Positions 46,144 to 54,587 are shown, numbered from the stretch's first letter. The stretch: 64,000 nt of DNA from Chitinophaga sancti (GCF_034424315.1 NZ_CP139972.1:7076501-7140500); one strand, 5' to 3'. Translations and numbers: made by a program. Notes: generated by a model from the sequence alone, not told the origin.

Positions 46144-48666
46144 TCATAATGATATTTGTCTAATACCATCAAAAGGATAAGATTCACCAATCAATCTATT
46201 TGAGCCACCTGCTGTAATATCGTCATAAGGTTCAAATAATATACGGTCAATAATAAATTTTTGATAGTTCCAGGATGCTAAACCATTACCTGTATTACTG
46301 CCTGCCCAAGCCTTAAGGGGAGAGGGTAGCCAAGGTGCAACTGAATCCGAAGTGGCAGAAGGAAACCAAGAGCCAATAGTTAATCTTCCAGGAATATCAG
46401 GAATGAATGATGTATTAGTTTGTTTTAATACCCCGTCAAAATAGAACTCTACACGGTCTTTGTACCATCTAAACTCATAATCATGGAATGCATCATCATT
46501 TGCAGCTTGCCCTATTGGTGTCAAATTAGCTAAGTATACTTCATCATTTTGTGTATCAGGGATTGAAGGGTCTTTAAAACGATACCCGGAACCACTGCCG
46601 GTTTCGCTAATCCAGGTATTACATTTAAAATTATCGAAAGAGGGTTGATAAACCGGATTAACCACTGTACTTACTTTAGTCCAATTAGTTCTTAAATTGG
46701 GGTTACCAGCACCGTTATATTTCCACAAACCGTTATTTGCAGATGATTGGGTATCGTTTTGTATACCTATGTGATATTGAGGATTGATGTCAAAGAATAT
46801 AACATTACTTTCCACTTCTAACCATCCATTGAATACTCCCATTGCTAAATGGCTTGGCATTTCGATGTCTATTTCCTGATTCAACACAACATAATAGCCA
46901 TCAGAAAAGCCCCCTTCACGTTTTAAACCTTCTTCCAATAATTCTTCATATTCTGGTAGCTCGGGGTAGGTCTCAGAGTACCAAAATAGCCAAACTGCCG
47001 GAGTGCATCCTAAAAGTTGGGTTATTTTAGTTCTAAATAAATAACGGCCAAAACCATGATAATCTTTAGATACAATACAACAACCTACTCTATTAGTCCA
47101 ATCCTGTCCAAGTTTAGGGTCATCTCCCCAAACCGGGTCACCTTGTATTGTATGTATTTTAGGTGTACCGTCTCTATTAACTCCTTGTACTGTACCATCA
47201 TACCAATCTCCATGTGCTTCTAATACTAACTTACCATCTTGAAAGTATACGTTATCACCAACTACTCCACCATTAGCATAACCACCCCAAGCCTTATGTA
47301 ATGCACCAAATTTATTAACTATTTGATTCTTATTACTTTCAATTGATGATTCATTAGCGAAGTTAATATCATAACCCGTTGTTACTTTAGTGAAAGGAAC
47401 AATAGTAACATTGACTGGTGTTCTCTCATTTGAATAAGTTTTATAAAACCATTTCTTTGAGCCTGTGGGAACATCATTTGGTACTACCCAACTAACTTTA
47501 TTGTTTGTTACTGTGATGAATTGATAAGCAGGTACAGTATATGGGCTTGAACCATCTGGATTAGCAATTATCACAGTAGGATATGGGGGATTTAATATTC
47601 TCTCTCTCAAATTATTATCAGTCAGAGATGCACGATAATAAAAGTATTTGTAAGTACCTAAAGTTCCTATCAAATTTCCGTTGCTATCCTGCCTACCAAA
47701 TCCTAAGTATATCTTCTCATTAATATCACCTGCAAAATTGGTAGCAGAAGAAAAATATGTAGGTGTTGATGGTGAATAATAACCACTATCAACTTTCATA
47801 AGAATTTGATTATTATAACTATCAGACGGGTTACTTCCATCCCTTCTAACAAATACTCTATGCCATTTGTTAGCAATTACAGCATGGTCTAAAACAATTG
47901 ATTCTGTCGTTCCATCTTTGACATGTACCCAATTGATATATTTAGTGGTGGAGTCAATATAGATACCTATATGTCTAGCAACTGTACCGGAATACCATAA
48001 CCATAATTTACCATCTACACCTGTTTGTGCCAATTCATCTGTAGTTAAATAGAACCAGAAGCCTAAAGAATAACTTCTCGTACCATCAGGCCCAAGTATT
48101 GAAGCCTGATTATTGCCCGTACTGTCTGATGTATCCGGATATAAGGCCGTAACATTTGAAGTTACCCTTAATCCTATTTCATTATCATACTTTTGAAAAC
48201 CTATACCAATATTTTCGTCATTAACGGTATACTGAAAATTACCAAACTGATCTAATACATCCCTGAAGTTCCCTTTTAATTGATATAAAAATCCAATCCT
48301 TTCGGGTAAATATGAATCTAACAAACCTGTTTCGTTAATTGTCTCTACCTGCATATTAGGCATCAAAGTATGTGTCTTGTCTAAAAAATCACCTACTACG
48401 ATTGGGGTAGTGCTTTTTACTTCTTCTGTAAATATTACAGTATTGTTTGTATCCCTGTATCTGATAGTATAATCAGTATCAGGCAACATCGAATCAAAGT
48501 TGACAGGAGTAACCAATTGACCAGTAGTAGTTACATTAACTGTTTTTAAATCTGTATAATTACTGCTTTCATCTGGGTCACTTGTCTTTCTTATATCAAT
48601 AAGTATTTGTGTAGCCTGGTCTAATTCACTTGCAAAATTAATTTTCTCAATATGATATGATTGCAT
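46144..48666 (-). CDS. Tail fibre/spike with LamG-like and GH16-like domains
   Basis: An 840-residue protein. Residues about 1-130 are tail-attachment-like and beta-rich. About 150-340 form a concanavalin-like LamG domain (SYSLGFWFYLTTDEL, KWHRVFVRRDG). A linker follows, then about 420-830 a glycoside hydrolase family 16-like jelly roll: HGFGRYLFRTKITQLLGCTPAVW, the catalytic signature EIDIE at residues 598-602 (E-x-D-x-E of GH16), HDYEFRWYKDRVEFYFDG, and LTIGSWFP. GH16 enzymes cleave beta-1,3/1,4-glucans, agarose or related galactans. In a phage this would be a depolymerase for a capsule or exopolysaccharide receptor. All three catalytic acidic positions are present. Confidence 0.8.
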   Translation of the reverse strand: MQSYHIEKINFASELDQATQILIDIRKTSDPDESSNYTDLKTVNVTTTGQLVTPVNFDSMLPDTDYTIRYRDTNNTVIFTEEVKSTTPIVVGDFLDKTHTLMPNMQVETINETGLLDSYLPERIGFLYQLKGNFRDVLDQFGNFQYTVNDENIGIGFQKYDNEIGLRVTSNVTALYPDTSDSTGNNQASILGPDGTRSYSLGFWFYLTTDELAQTGVDGKLWLWYSGTVARHIGIYIDSTTKYINWVHVKDGTTESIVLDHAVIANKWHRVFVRRDGSNPSDSYNNQILMKVDSGYYSPSTPTYFSSATNFAGDINEKIYLGFGRQDSNGNLIGTLGTYKYFYYRASLTDNNLRERILNPPYPTVIIANPDGSSPYTVPAYQFITVTNNKVSWVVPNDVPTGSKKWFYKTYSNERTPVNVTIVPFTKVTTGYDINFANESSIESNKNQIVNKFGALHKAWGGYANGGVVGDNVYFQDGKLVLEAHGDWYDGTVQGVNRDGTPKIHTIQGDPVWGDDPKLGQDWTNRVGCCIVSKDYHGFGRYLFRTKITQLLGCTPAVWLFWYSETYPELPEYEELLEEGLKREGGFSDGYYVVLNQEIDIEMPSHLAMGVFNGWLEVESNVIFFDINPQYHIGIQNDTQSSANNGLWKYNGAGNPNLRTNWTKVSTVVNPVYQPSFDNFKCNTWISETGSGSGYRFKDPSIPDTQNDEVYLANLTPIGQAANDDAFHDYEFRWYKDRVEFYFDGVLKQTNTSFIPDIPGRLTIGSWFPSATSDSVAPWLPSPLKAWAGSNTGNGLASWNYQKFIIDRILFEPYDDITAGGSNRLIGESYPFDGIRQISL

Positions 48667-48680
48667 TCTTTTTTTATTCT

Positions 48681-49964
48681 TTAAATATTACGGGTATAGA
48701 AGTCACCATCAGTATTAACTACAGCTGGAAGGGTGTTTGATGCATTTACAAAGATAAAATCAGGCGTAAATCCATCAGATAAACTAAACGTGAATTGCTT
48801 AACATTGGGTTCAGTCTGGTATTTTTGATTTGATATTTCATAGGATGTATCAGATAATAATACAGGAACATATAAATCTGGTAATACCTGCATAACTATT
48901 TGTTCGCTAGTTAATAGATTGGACAACCATTTTAACATTCCATCATTTAAAATACCGGTACTTAGTTTAATTTGTTGTTCAGGACTAACGGTTAATATCT
49001 CGTCAATAATGTTAAATAATTTATCATCATAATCAGCAATCCTACCTTCAATATTAAGTTTGTATGGGTTATTCTGGACTGCCTGCTTTGTAGTTGATAA
49101 TGTACTAATAGGGTTGAACAATTGTAATGTCTCAAATACACCAAATTGATTAACGAAAAATAAATTTACTGGCTCCAGATGACAGGGCAAAGATTCAATT
49201 ATAAAACGCCTATTAATTGTTAGTGGGTTCTGTGAGTAATCCACCATCGCAACATCATAATAAGCAACATTAGAGAAGTTGACATTAGTTACCGCTATCT
49301 TTAGATGTTTAAGACTGCAATTAATCCTATATAATATACGTTCATCGCCTTGGTCTATTGCTTCATAGTGTGTGTAAAGCAGATTATTATTCTTATCGTA
49401 GAATTCATATTTACCAGTAATAACTTCAGCTGAATCATTGTGCAAGAAATGTAAACTTTCAAAAGAAGAATCATTTACCCTAACATTATCAGGTTTGGAT
49501 GTTAGGAAGTTTACAACACGTCCTGATTGAACTAGGTACTTATTTTGATTGTAAGTCTTGAAAGTAATTGGATCTAACTTGCCATTGAATACATAACAAG
49601 TATCAGATGTATAACTAGTTCCATCAATAATATTTCCAGATGAGGATAACTTTTCAGTAATGACTATCTTATATGCGAATAAGTTCTTTTCAAAATTATC
49701 TACTAATTCTGATGTAGGTACATGGATAGGTTTGAATTCCCACTTAGCGTATGAGCGTAGAATTAATGATAGGTTTATATATGCGCCTGTTTGATTATCT
49801 GGTGAAGGATATATCTTTAAGTTACTGATTATACTATTACTTACAGCTTCGTACACTACCACTTTGAAATATACTATATTGGTCGCATCAGATGACACAG
49901 ACCAGATAATATTATTTTTTGAAGGGGTATATTTATAAGGATTTTGAAGAATTGTTATTGCCAT
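48681..49964 (-). CDS. Phage tail protein of unknown detailed role
   Basis: A 427-residue beta-rich protein beginning MAITILQNPYKYTPSKNNIIWSVSSDAT, a fibronectin-like start seen in Bacteroidota phage tail proteins. Its C-terminus has LLSDTSYEISNQ and KQFTFSLSDGFTPDFIFV. The stop codon lies inside the TATTTAAA leader of the following fibre gene, showing tight packing. The neighbourhood (fibre downstream, connector upstream) supports a tail-tip or adaptor role. No enzymatic motif is seen. Confidence 0.6.
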   Translation of the reverse strand: MAITILQNPYKYTPSKNNIIWSVSSDATNIVYFKVVVYEAVSNSIISNLKIYPSPDNQTGAYINLSLILRSYAKWEFKPIHVPTSELVDNFEKNLFAYKIVITEKLSSSGNIIDGTSYTSDTCYVFNGKLDPITFKTYNQNKYLVQSGRVVNFLTSKPDNVRVNDSSFESLHFLHNDSAEVITGKYEFYDKNNNLLYTHYEAIDQGDERILYRINCSLKHLKIAVTNVNFSNVAYYDVAMVDYSQNPLTINRRFIIESLPCHLEPVNLFFVNQFGVFETLQLFNPISTLSTTKQAVQNNPYKLNIEGRIADYDDKLFNIIDEILTVSPEQQIKLSTGILNDGMLKWLSNLLTSEQIVMQVLPDLYVPVLLSDTSYEISNQKYQTEPNVKQFTFSLSDGFTPDFIFVNASNTLPAVVNTDGDFYTRNI

Positions 49965-50001
49965 TTTACTTATATTAGCTTTATAATTTTAAATACTACG
50001 T

Positions 50002-50241
50002 ATGGAAAACTTTGAAAGAATAGTAATGAATGGTGAGGTGAAACTTTATTTTGATATTGAACATAGTACACCCGGGATATGTAAGATTAAAGCGTCTGCT
50101 GATTGGAAAAGTTATGAATTGTTAGTCCAAAGAAACTCTTATGGTGAATGGAAAATTGCTAAGAAGTCAAGTTATCCTTCAGCTATTAAAAGTACGGAAT
50201 TCGACATAGATACAATACTTAATGAAATTGGAAAAAAATAA
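50002..50241 (+). CDS. Small accessory protein, paralogue A
   Basis: A 79-residue plus-strand protein inside the minus-strand late operon. It has a beta-hairpin-rich core ending in YGEWKIAKKSS and a C-terminal helix (STEFDIDTILNEIGKK). It aligns along its length with the next gene: both have a strand region, a G-E-W-K-I core and a final D-(I/F)..(I/M)L helix. No family is recognised. Opposite orientation, small size and duplication are typical of phage accessory genes such as anti-defence proteins, but no function is shown. A weak host-type promoter (TTG-N21-TAGCTTTA, 49952-49983) precedes it. Confidence 0.6.
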   Translation: MENFERIVMNGEVKLYFDIEHSTPGICKIKASADWKSYELLVQRNSYGEWKIAKKSSYPSAIKSTEFDIDTILNEIGKK

Positions 50242-50258
50242 CACTTCAAGTATATATT

Positions 50259-50498
50259 ATGAAAAGGGGTTTTAACCAAGCAATAAGCGGTACTATTTAT
50301 AATTTTAATTTTAATTCTCCTGATAATAGAACATGTGTTGCTACTTTCGAATATAATGGAAAGGAAAAAAAGATTCTGCTTAGAGCAAATAAACGCGGAG
50401 AATGGAAAATTGATGAAGATAATTTACCAGATGAAATTGCTTATATGCAGGTTGATTTTCATGAAATGTTAAAAAAGTACTTAGAAGAAAATTTATGA
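50259..50498 (+). CDS. Small accessory protein, paralogue B
   Basis: A 79-residue protein, a diverged tandem copy of the preceding gene. The shared pattern is an N-terminal strand pair, a lysine-rich strand (KEKKILLRANKRGEWKI versus the LLVQRNSYGEWKI of copy A), and a C-terminal acidic helix (MQVDFHEMLKKYLEENL). It lies 17 nt downstream on the same strand. Its end overlaps the convergent connector gene at 50493 by 6 nt. Function unknown. Confidence 0.6.
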   Translation: MKRGFNQAISGTIYNFNFNSPDNRTCVATFEYNGKEKKILLRANKRGEWKIDEDNLPDEIAYMQVDFHEMLKKYLEENL

Positions 50499-51119
50499 TA
50501 TTATCACCCTTGTCGCATCGGATCTAACGTCAATTTGCTGACTAATTTGTTGAACACAGAAGTTGGCAAATTGGCTTTTTAAATCATTAATCAATTGCGG
50601 AATTTCTTTAGAATAAAATCCTTTCCCTTCAAAGCCATGATTGAAGATATGGTTTGAAATAGCGTAAGCAGCTGATTTTATTTTTGCTTCATTGTCCAAA
50701 TGTGCGAATTTGCTAGGCTCACCATGATAACGTTCTTCATCACGTAATTGAATGTTCTTTGTTGTAATCCAATCTATAATAGCTTGTACTGGTGGTTTCT
50801 TATCAGTGTAGGAGTGTGGAGTGTTATATTTAGTTTTCACACCTGATACCCCTCTATCCTGGTACAATAAATAATCATTAGCATAGACCTTGATACTGTT
50901 ATCTTCAACCTTCATTTCTATATTCTGAATTGCACCAGTAGTAGATGTGCTTGAAGAATCAATGTTATCTTTAATCCGTTCAATAAAGGCTCCAATTGCT
51001 TCTTCTAATGCACCGGCTACCGCTTCAAAACTATCCCTTGAAGTACCCAAATTTCCCAACTGGTCAATTCTGCTTTGATGTATTGCTGCTCTACTAGCTG
51101 ACGATAAAGATTGTGCCAT
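50493..51119 (-). CDS. Phage tail completion/connector-like protein
   Basis: A 208-residue protein. The region YANDYLLYQDRGVSGVKTKY, followed by SYTDKKPPVQAIIDWITTK and a C-terminal FEGKGFYSKEIPQLIN, has the layout of HK97-gp10-like or other neck and tail-completion proteins in Bacteroidota phages. The ATG overlaps the stop of the upstream -1 frame (TAATG), which means tight translational coupling to the frameshifted product. Confidence 0.6.
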   Translation of the reverse strand: MAQSLSSASRAAIHQSRIDQLGNLGTSRDSFEAVAGALEEAIGAFIERIKDNIDSSSTSTTGAIQNIEMKVEDNSIKVYANDYLLYQDRGVSGVKTKYNTPHSYTDKKPPVQAIIDWITTKNIQLRDEERYHGEPSKFAHLDNEAKIKSAAYAISNHIFNHGFEGKGFYSKEIPQLINDLKSQFANFCVQQISQQIDVRSDATRVIIS

Positions 51120-51409
51120 TACTTCATGTTTTTGTATTCTATATGGTTAGTGATGATGAGGGTTAAGCCTATAATTTCCAATACCGGTCTATTCATAATA
51201 TCGAAGAAAGTACAGTTTGTGTAATCTGCTACTTCCTTTGCTAAAAAGTAGAATCCGTATTGCTTGTGCATTGCTGCTTTTTGATTTTGAATTTCTTCAG
51301 TAAATGTTCCTTTACTTCCTTCATCTTTAACTTTATCAACTTCTTTGCCGTTTGTCTGATTGAATTGTTTAGCGATGTCATTAATTGCTTCTTTGACAAA
51401 AAAAAACAG
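51119..51409 (-). CDS. -1-frame extension of the tail-chaperone-like gene
   Basis: This frame opens immediately after a TAG at 51410-51412 and begins at the T9 run, then runs for about 96 codons to a TAA that overlaps the next start (TAATG). Its translation looks like a real protein: VKEAINDIAKQFNQTNGKEV, later MHKQYGFYFLAKEVADYTN and ending NHIEYKNMK. A -1 shift on the T-run would give a product of about 247 residues made of residues 1-154 of the upstream frame plus 93 from this one. Without a shift, only an internal ATG at 51269-51271 (50 residues) could start it. A miscounted homopolymer would give the same single long protein. Confidence 0.6.
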   Translation of the reverse strand: MFFFVKEAINDIAKQFNQTNGKEVDKVKDEGSKGTFTEEIQNQKAAMHKQYGFYFLAKEVADYTNCTFFDIMNRPVLEIIGLTLIITNHIEYKNMK

Positions 51410-51861
51410 CTAAGAACATCTTCCATGTTTAGATTTTCAACTTCTTCTTGTGTAAATGGAGTAATTGAAAATTGCCTTATAATATTTGGCAGGTTGGAAA
51501 ATATTAATTCTGGTTTATGAGTATAGTTCAAAAAGGAAATGTATTCTTCGAAAGTTATTTGTTCGATTCTTTTAATCTTAAATGGTGGTTTAATCCTTTC
51601 TGATGGTAACTTATCCATAAATGAAATCTTAGCTACCATTTGATTTACATAAGACATAGGTAGTTTTTCAATTTCATCAACTGTTAAACCAGTTAAAGAA
51701 GATAGTATCCTAATTGCGTTATCTAGTTTAACAAAATCTGCTCCATAAATATCATTAGTATACTCAATTAGGCTAACATCAACGATTTTCAAATAATCTT
51801 TTAATTTCAATTCCTTCCAACTTGAAGGTAAATTCTTAATAATTTCTTCTATGTTATTCAT
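51241..51861 (-). CDS. Tail-assembly-chaperone-like protein (zero-frame product)
   Basis: A 206-residue protein starting MNNIEEIIKNLPSSWKELKLKDYLKIV. The W.ELKLKDYL start, a hydrophobic LSSLTGLTVDEIEKL helix, and KIKRIEQITFEEYISFL are features of chaperone-like proteins found in Bacteroidota phage tail clusters. The final 52 residues after the T-run are strongly Lys-rich (IKLKMKEVKEHLLKKFKIKKQQ) and look less natural than the alternative -1 frame. Tail chaperone genes (lambda G/GT) commonly use a programmed -1 frameshift, which fits the arrangement here. It follows the terminase gene and carries the TATTTAAA leader. Confidence 0.6.
   Translation of the reverse strand: MNNIEEIIKNLPSSWKELKLKDYLKIVDVSLIEYTNDIYGADFVKLDNAIRILSSLTGLTVDEIEKLPMSYVNQMVAKISFMDKLPSERIKPPFKIKRIEQITFEEYISFLNYTHKPELIFSNLPNIIRQFSITPFTQEEVENLNMEDVLSCFFLSKKQLMTSLNNSIRQTAKKLIKLKMKEVKEHLLKKFKIKKQQCTSNTDSTF
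51398..51406 (-). promoter_or_regulatory. Candidate slippery site (T9) for -1 frameshifting
   Basis: Nine consecutive T's on the coding strand, read TGT-TTT-TTT-TTG in the zero frame. A T-TTT-TTT heptamer allows simultaneous P- and A-site slippage by -1. The -1 frame is closed by a TAG only two codons upstream and open for about 93 codons downstream. Transcriptional slippage on the run is also possible. Confidence 0.6.
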
Positions 51862-51901
51862 TCATGTCTTTATCTTTTAAATATTCAATCATAATAATTA
51901 T

Positions 51902-51949
51902 TCATCACTATATTATCACTACATATTCATTCTTACTAATTATAAGGGA
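51902..51949 (+). repeat. 48-bp repeat copy A between terminase and the tail-chaperone gene
   Basis: This 48-nt block matches 58174-58220 at about 41 positions with one gap, in the same orientation, and both end in TATAAGGGA. It contains three (T)YACTA motifs. It fills the 100-nt gap after the terminase large subunit gene. Possible roles are an origin, packaging or regulator-binding site. Confidence 0.6.
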
Positions 51950-51960
51950 GTTCGATAACA

Positions 51961-53187
51961 TTAACACCTATACAACTTCCAATCTGATATTCTCCTACAA
52001 TGCTTATGGTAGCTATTCGCCATTGCCAGACTTGCTATAGTATCATCGTTATATCCAGAAGCCGCCGAATATCTAATATGGCCAGATGCGGTTGTAGTAA
52101 ATTCAAATACTGACATTTCTTTTGCTGTTATCTCATTGTAGGTAATTTCGCCTTTCTCAACTGCTAATATTAATTCAAGGATAATCTGTGGTTTACTTGT
52201 TCCTGTAAATTTGAAAGGAACTAGATTGTTAATTCCCGCTAATTGCAAATCATCAACAATTGGAGAACCTAAACCAGTGGCATCAATTACATAATGGGCT
52301 TTAGGATACCTTAAATTGAGTGATTTAATTCTTTGCTTGGTGATATTCCAATCCATACGAAAACGGTCAAAATAGGCCATCTTCTTTTCGTTATCAAGGC
52401 CAATTATACAGGAATGGTCGATGGATTTCCCTAAATCGATTCCGAAACATATTGGCTCATTATTAGATAGGGTTGATACTACATTTTTATTGATAGTTGA
52501 TTGACCACCGAAAGGTGAACCGCTATTACTTGATGGCTCTGCTAGGAACTCTTGTTTAAAAACTTCAGATGGAAGTGTGTTTTGTGCTTCATCTATTTCT
52601 TCTGGACTAATGAATGGATTATCGTAGCTAGTAAAATGGAATGATTCATATCCATCTTCATTCCTTAACCCTTTATGGAACAGTGCAGAAAAGTAATTTT
52701 CTCCTCTAGGTGTTGATATAAATATACATTGTCCTCTGAAATCCGTTAGGGTAGGTCTAATCGATTGCTCATAAGCATCTTTTAAGTCTGGTATAAATGC
52801 TGCCTCATCAATTATGACTAAGTGATACTTCCTACTTCTAAATGATTGCAAAGCCTCACCTGAATGGAACTTAATAAAGCTTTGATTAATGAACTCAATT
52901 TGTAACTCTGCTTTATTCTCTGATTTAATTAATTGAGCAGGTAATGATTCAACGAACTCTTTGAAAAATTTCTTGCACAAATCAAAGTTTGGGGCTACAT
53001 ATCCAACAAATGTTTTAGGTGCTGACAACATTCTCGTTACACTAGCTATCTGTGCTAAATCACTCTTGCCGAAACGTCTACCTGCACATATAACTTTGAA
53101 CCTACTGTTTGAGGAAAGTATTTTCTGTTGATTAACATGGGGTCGTTTTAATTGAATCCTAATTGGGGTTATTTCTTCTTCATACAT
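51961..53187 (-). CDS. terL: Terminase large subunit
   Basis: A 408-residue packaging motor. The ATPase domain has a deviant Walker A GRRFGKS (residues 36-42), Walker B VIIDEAAF (D127, E128) and a coupling STPRG motif (158-162). The C-terminal RNase H-like nuclease has acidic residues in GIDLGKS (D251), VIDATGLG (D302) and YNDDTIA (D381/D382). It cleaves concatemers and translocates DNA into the prohead with the small subunit upstream. The length is at the short end for TerL but all motifs are present. The neighbouring order (TerS then TerL) is normal, whereas the tail genes that follow are not. Confidence 0.93.
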   Translation of the reverse strand: MYEEEITPIRIQLKRPHVNQQKILSSNSRFKVICAGRRFGKSDLAQIASVTRMLSAPKTFVGYVAPNFDLCKKFFKEFVESLPAQLIKSENKAELQIEFINQSFIKFHSGEALQSFRSRKYHLVIIDEAAFIPDLKDAYEQSIRPTLTDFRGQCIFISTPRGENYFSALFHKGLRNEDGYESFHFTSYDNPFISPEEIDEAQNTLPSEVFKQEFLAEPSSNSGSPFGGQSTINKNVVSTLSNNEPICFGIDLGKSIDHSCIIGLDNEKKMAYFDRFRMDWNITKQRIKSLNLRYPKAHYVIDATGLGSPIVDDLQLAGINNLVPFKFTGTSKPQIILELILAVEKGEITYNEITAKEMSVFEFTTTASGHIRYSAASGYNDDTIASLAMANSYHKHCRRISDWKLYRC

Positions 53188-53326
53188 TAAAAATTGGGGG
53201 TTAACTTATACATTCTATATTATTATAACGCATCACTAAAACCATTCATTTTAGTAACTAATTTGGTAACCAACTAATTATGATAAATTAATAATCATTC
53301 ACAACTAATTGATAAACAGTATTAAA

Positions 53327-53728
53327 TTAGCTACTCTTTAAAATAGGTTCGATTCCGGGAGAGACATGAACCAGGCTAATTGATTGATCTAACTGTTCAA
53401 ATTGTGCTTCTTCAATTAGGGTGTCATTTGTTGATTCAATTGATTGTAGATGCTGGATATTACTATCTACATATTCAACTACAAACTTCACCTGTCCGTT
53501 TACATTTGCTTCTATATCTGTATGGGTTAAATCCGGCAGAAATTTGTCTGATAATCCTTTCAGTATGGCCCACTTATCCCTTGGCTTCATCTTGTCTAAA
53601 TCAGCCTGTAATTGTGGTAGGTTATCCAACATTACATCTGCCAGAAAATCACGTATATATTTTGCCGTTTTACTAATTGCTCCTTTGGGTTTGCCTTTGT
53701 TTCCGGCTTTGAATAAATGGTCTTTCAT
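53327..53728 (-). CDS. Terminase small subunit-like protein
   Basis: A 133-residue protein starting MKDHLFKAGNKGKPKGAISK. This resembles the GQSGNPKG-type start of DUF5681/TerS-like proteins. A helical stretch follows (YIRDFLADVMLDNLPQLQADLDKM) and then a C-terminal oligomerisation-like region. It lies 139 nt upstream of terL on the same strand, which is where the DNA-recognition subunit is expected. The leader TATTTAAA is present but about 50 nt from the ATG. Confidence 0.7.
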   Translation of the reverse strand: MKDHLFKAGNKGKPKGAISKTAKYIRDFLADVMLDNLPQLQADLDKMKPRDKWAILKGLSDKFLPDLTHTDIEANVNGQVKFVVEYVDSNIQHLQSIESTNDTLIEEAQFEQLDQSISLVHVSPGIEPILKSS

Positions 53729-53802
53729 TGTTGTTAATTTCGTATGGGGGCGTAAAAAACGATTGGGTTAGCCCTCTTTTTAAATACTTTCAAAAATAAA
53801 AA

Positions 53803-53828
53803 AGCTGTTTCTAATTAATGAAACAGCT
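53803..53828 (-). terminator. Terminator at the end of the early gene block
   Basis: AGCTGTTTC (53803-53811) pairs perfectly with GAAACAGCT (53820-53828), with a T-rich tract after it on the minus strand. It lies 40 nt after the stop at 53868 and before the terminase genes, so it may separate early from late transcription. Confidence 0.8.
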
Positions 53829-53867
53829 AAGTATATTACTATATTAAATAGAGCCTACAGCTAAATA

Positions 53868-54119
53868 CTATTTATTTAACACTATCGAAGAATCGAAATA
53901 TTCTATAACTTCCCAATAAAGCTTTTGAATACCCTCAAATAACTTTACTTCATCAACCTCTTTATCTTGTAATGAATTGTTTAGGATTTGCATTTGTTCT
54001 CTGATTAATTCAAATTTAAATTTTCTGATTTTCTCGTTCCCGCCATTGTCATCTGATGGTACTATCCCCCTTAGTTCTCTAATATACCCATCGGCTATTT
54101 TTTTGCATTCAACTCCCAA
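53868..54119 (-). CDS. Small phage protein, possibly starting upstream through an A7 frame change
   Basis: An 83-codon frame that can only start at TTG (54117-54119). In the neighbouring frame an ATG at 54146-54148 encodes MSKTENLLARWELNAKK and then stops at TAG right after seven A's (54098-54104). A -1 shift on the A7 run joins it to IADGYIRELRGIVPSDDNGG, giving a natural-looking protein of about 93 residues. Its sequence is mainly helical and acidic (LFEGIQKLYWEVIEYFD). It may be a programmed slip, a sequencing indel or simply a TTG-started gene. Function unknown. Confidence 0.5.
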   Translation of the reverse strand: MGVECKKIADGYIRELRGIVPSDDNGGNEKIRKFKFELIREQMQILNNSLQDKEVDEVKLFEGIQKLYWEVIEYFDSSIVLNK

Positions 54120-54212
54120 CGAGCTAATAAATTCTCTGTTTTACTCATAATGGATTTTTTTTCGAATATAGCAGATTATTCTTTATTGTATCACTTGATT
54201 TAAGCTGATAAG

Positions 54213-54560
54213 TTACTTTTTATTATTTCTTGCCTTTTTTTCAGGTTTAATCTCTTTTAGTGATATAGTTGTTTCAGTTGAATTTATATTGGCTGTATTG
54301 GCTTCTTTTTGTTGTTCCTGTTGATATTTTGGAAACTCTCTGTTCCAAAAACTTTCAATTAATTCAAATACACTAATCACACATGGTCTGCAATTAAATC
54401 CAGGAAATATAGCACCAGGCAACACAAAACGGGAATATACATCTGCGCATATTTTTTTCTTTTCTTCATCAAAAGTTGCAGGTATCTCTCTAGTTTGGTA
54501 ATATTGATAAATAATAGGGAGCAATTGTTGTATCTTTTCAAATCCTTCTTTTCTTTCCAT
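54213..54560 (-). CDS. Phage protein of unknown function
   Basis: A 115-residue protein. The N-terminal part is helical (FEKIQQLLPIIYQYYQT) with a single CRPC pair (FNCRPCVISVFELIESFW), and the tail is basic and low-complexity (EIKPEKKARNNKK). The pattern of a small helical protein with a Cys pair is seen in phage early or packaging-adjacent genes, but no family is recognised. Leader TATTTAAA is present 17 nt before the start. Confidence 0.55.
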   Translation of the reverse strand: MERKEGFEKIQQLLPIIYQYYQTREIPATFDEEKKKICADVYSRFVLPGAIFPGFNCRPCVISVFELIESFWNREFPKYQQEQQKEANTANINSTETTISLKEIKPEKKARNNKK

Positions 54561-54587
54561 TAATAACTGTTTATATTTTAAATACTG

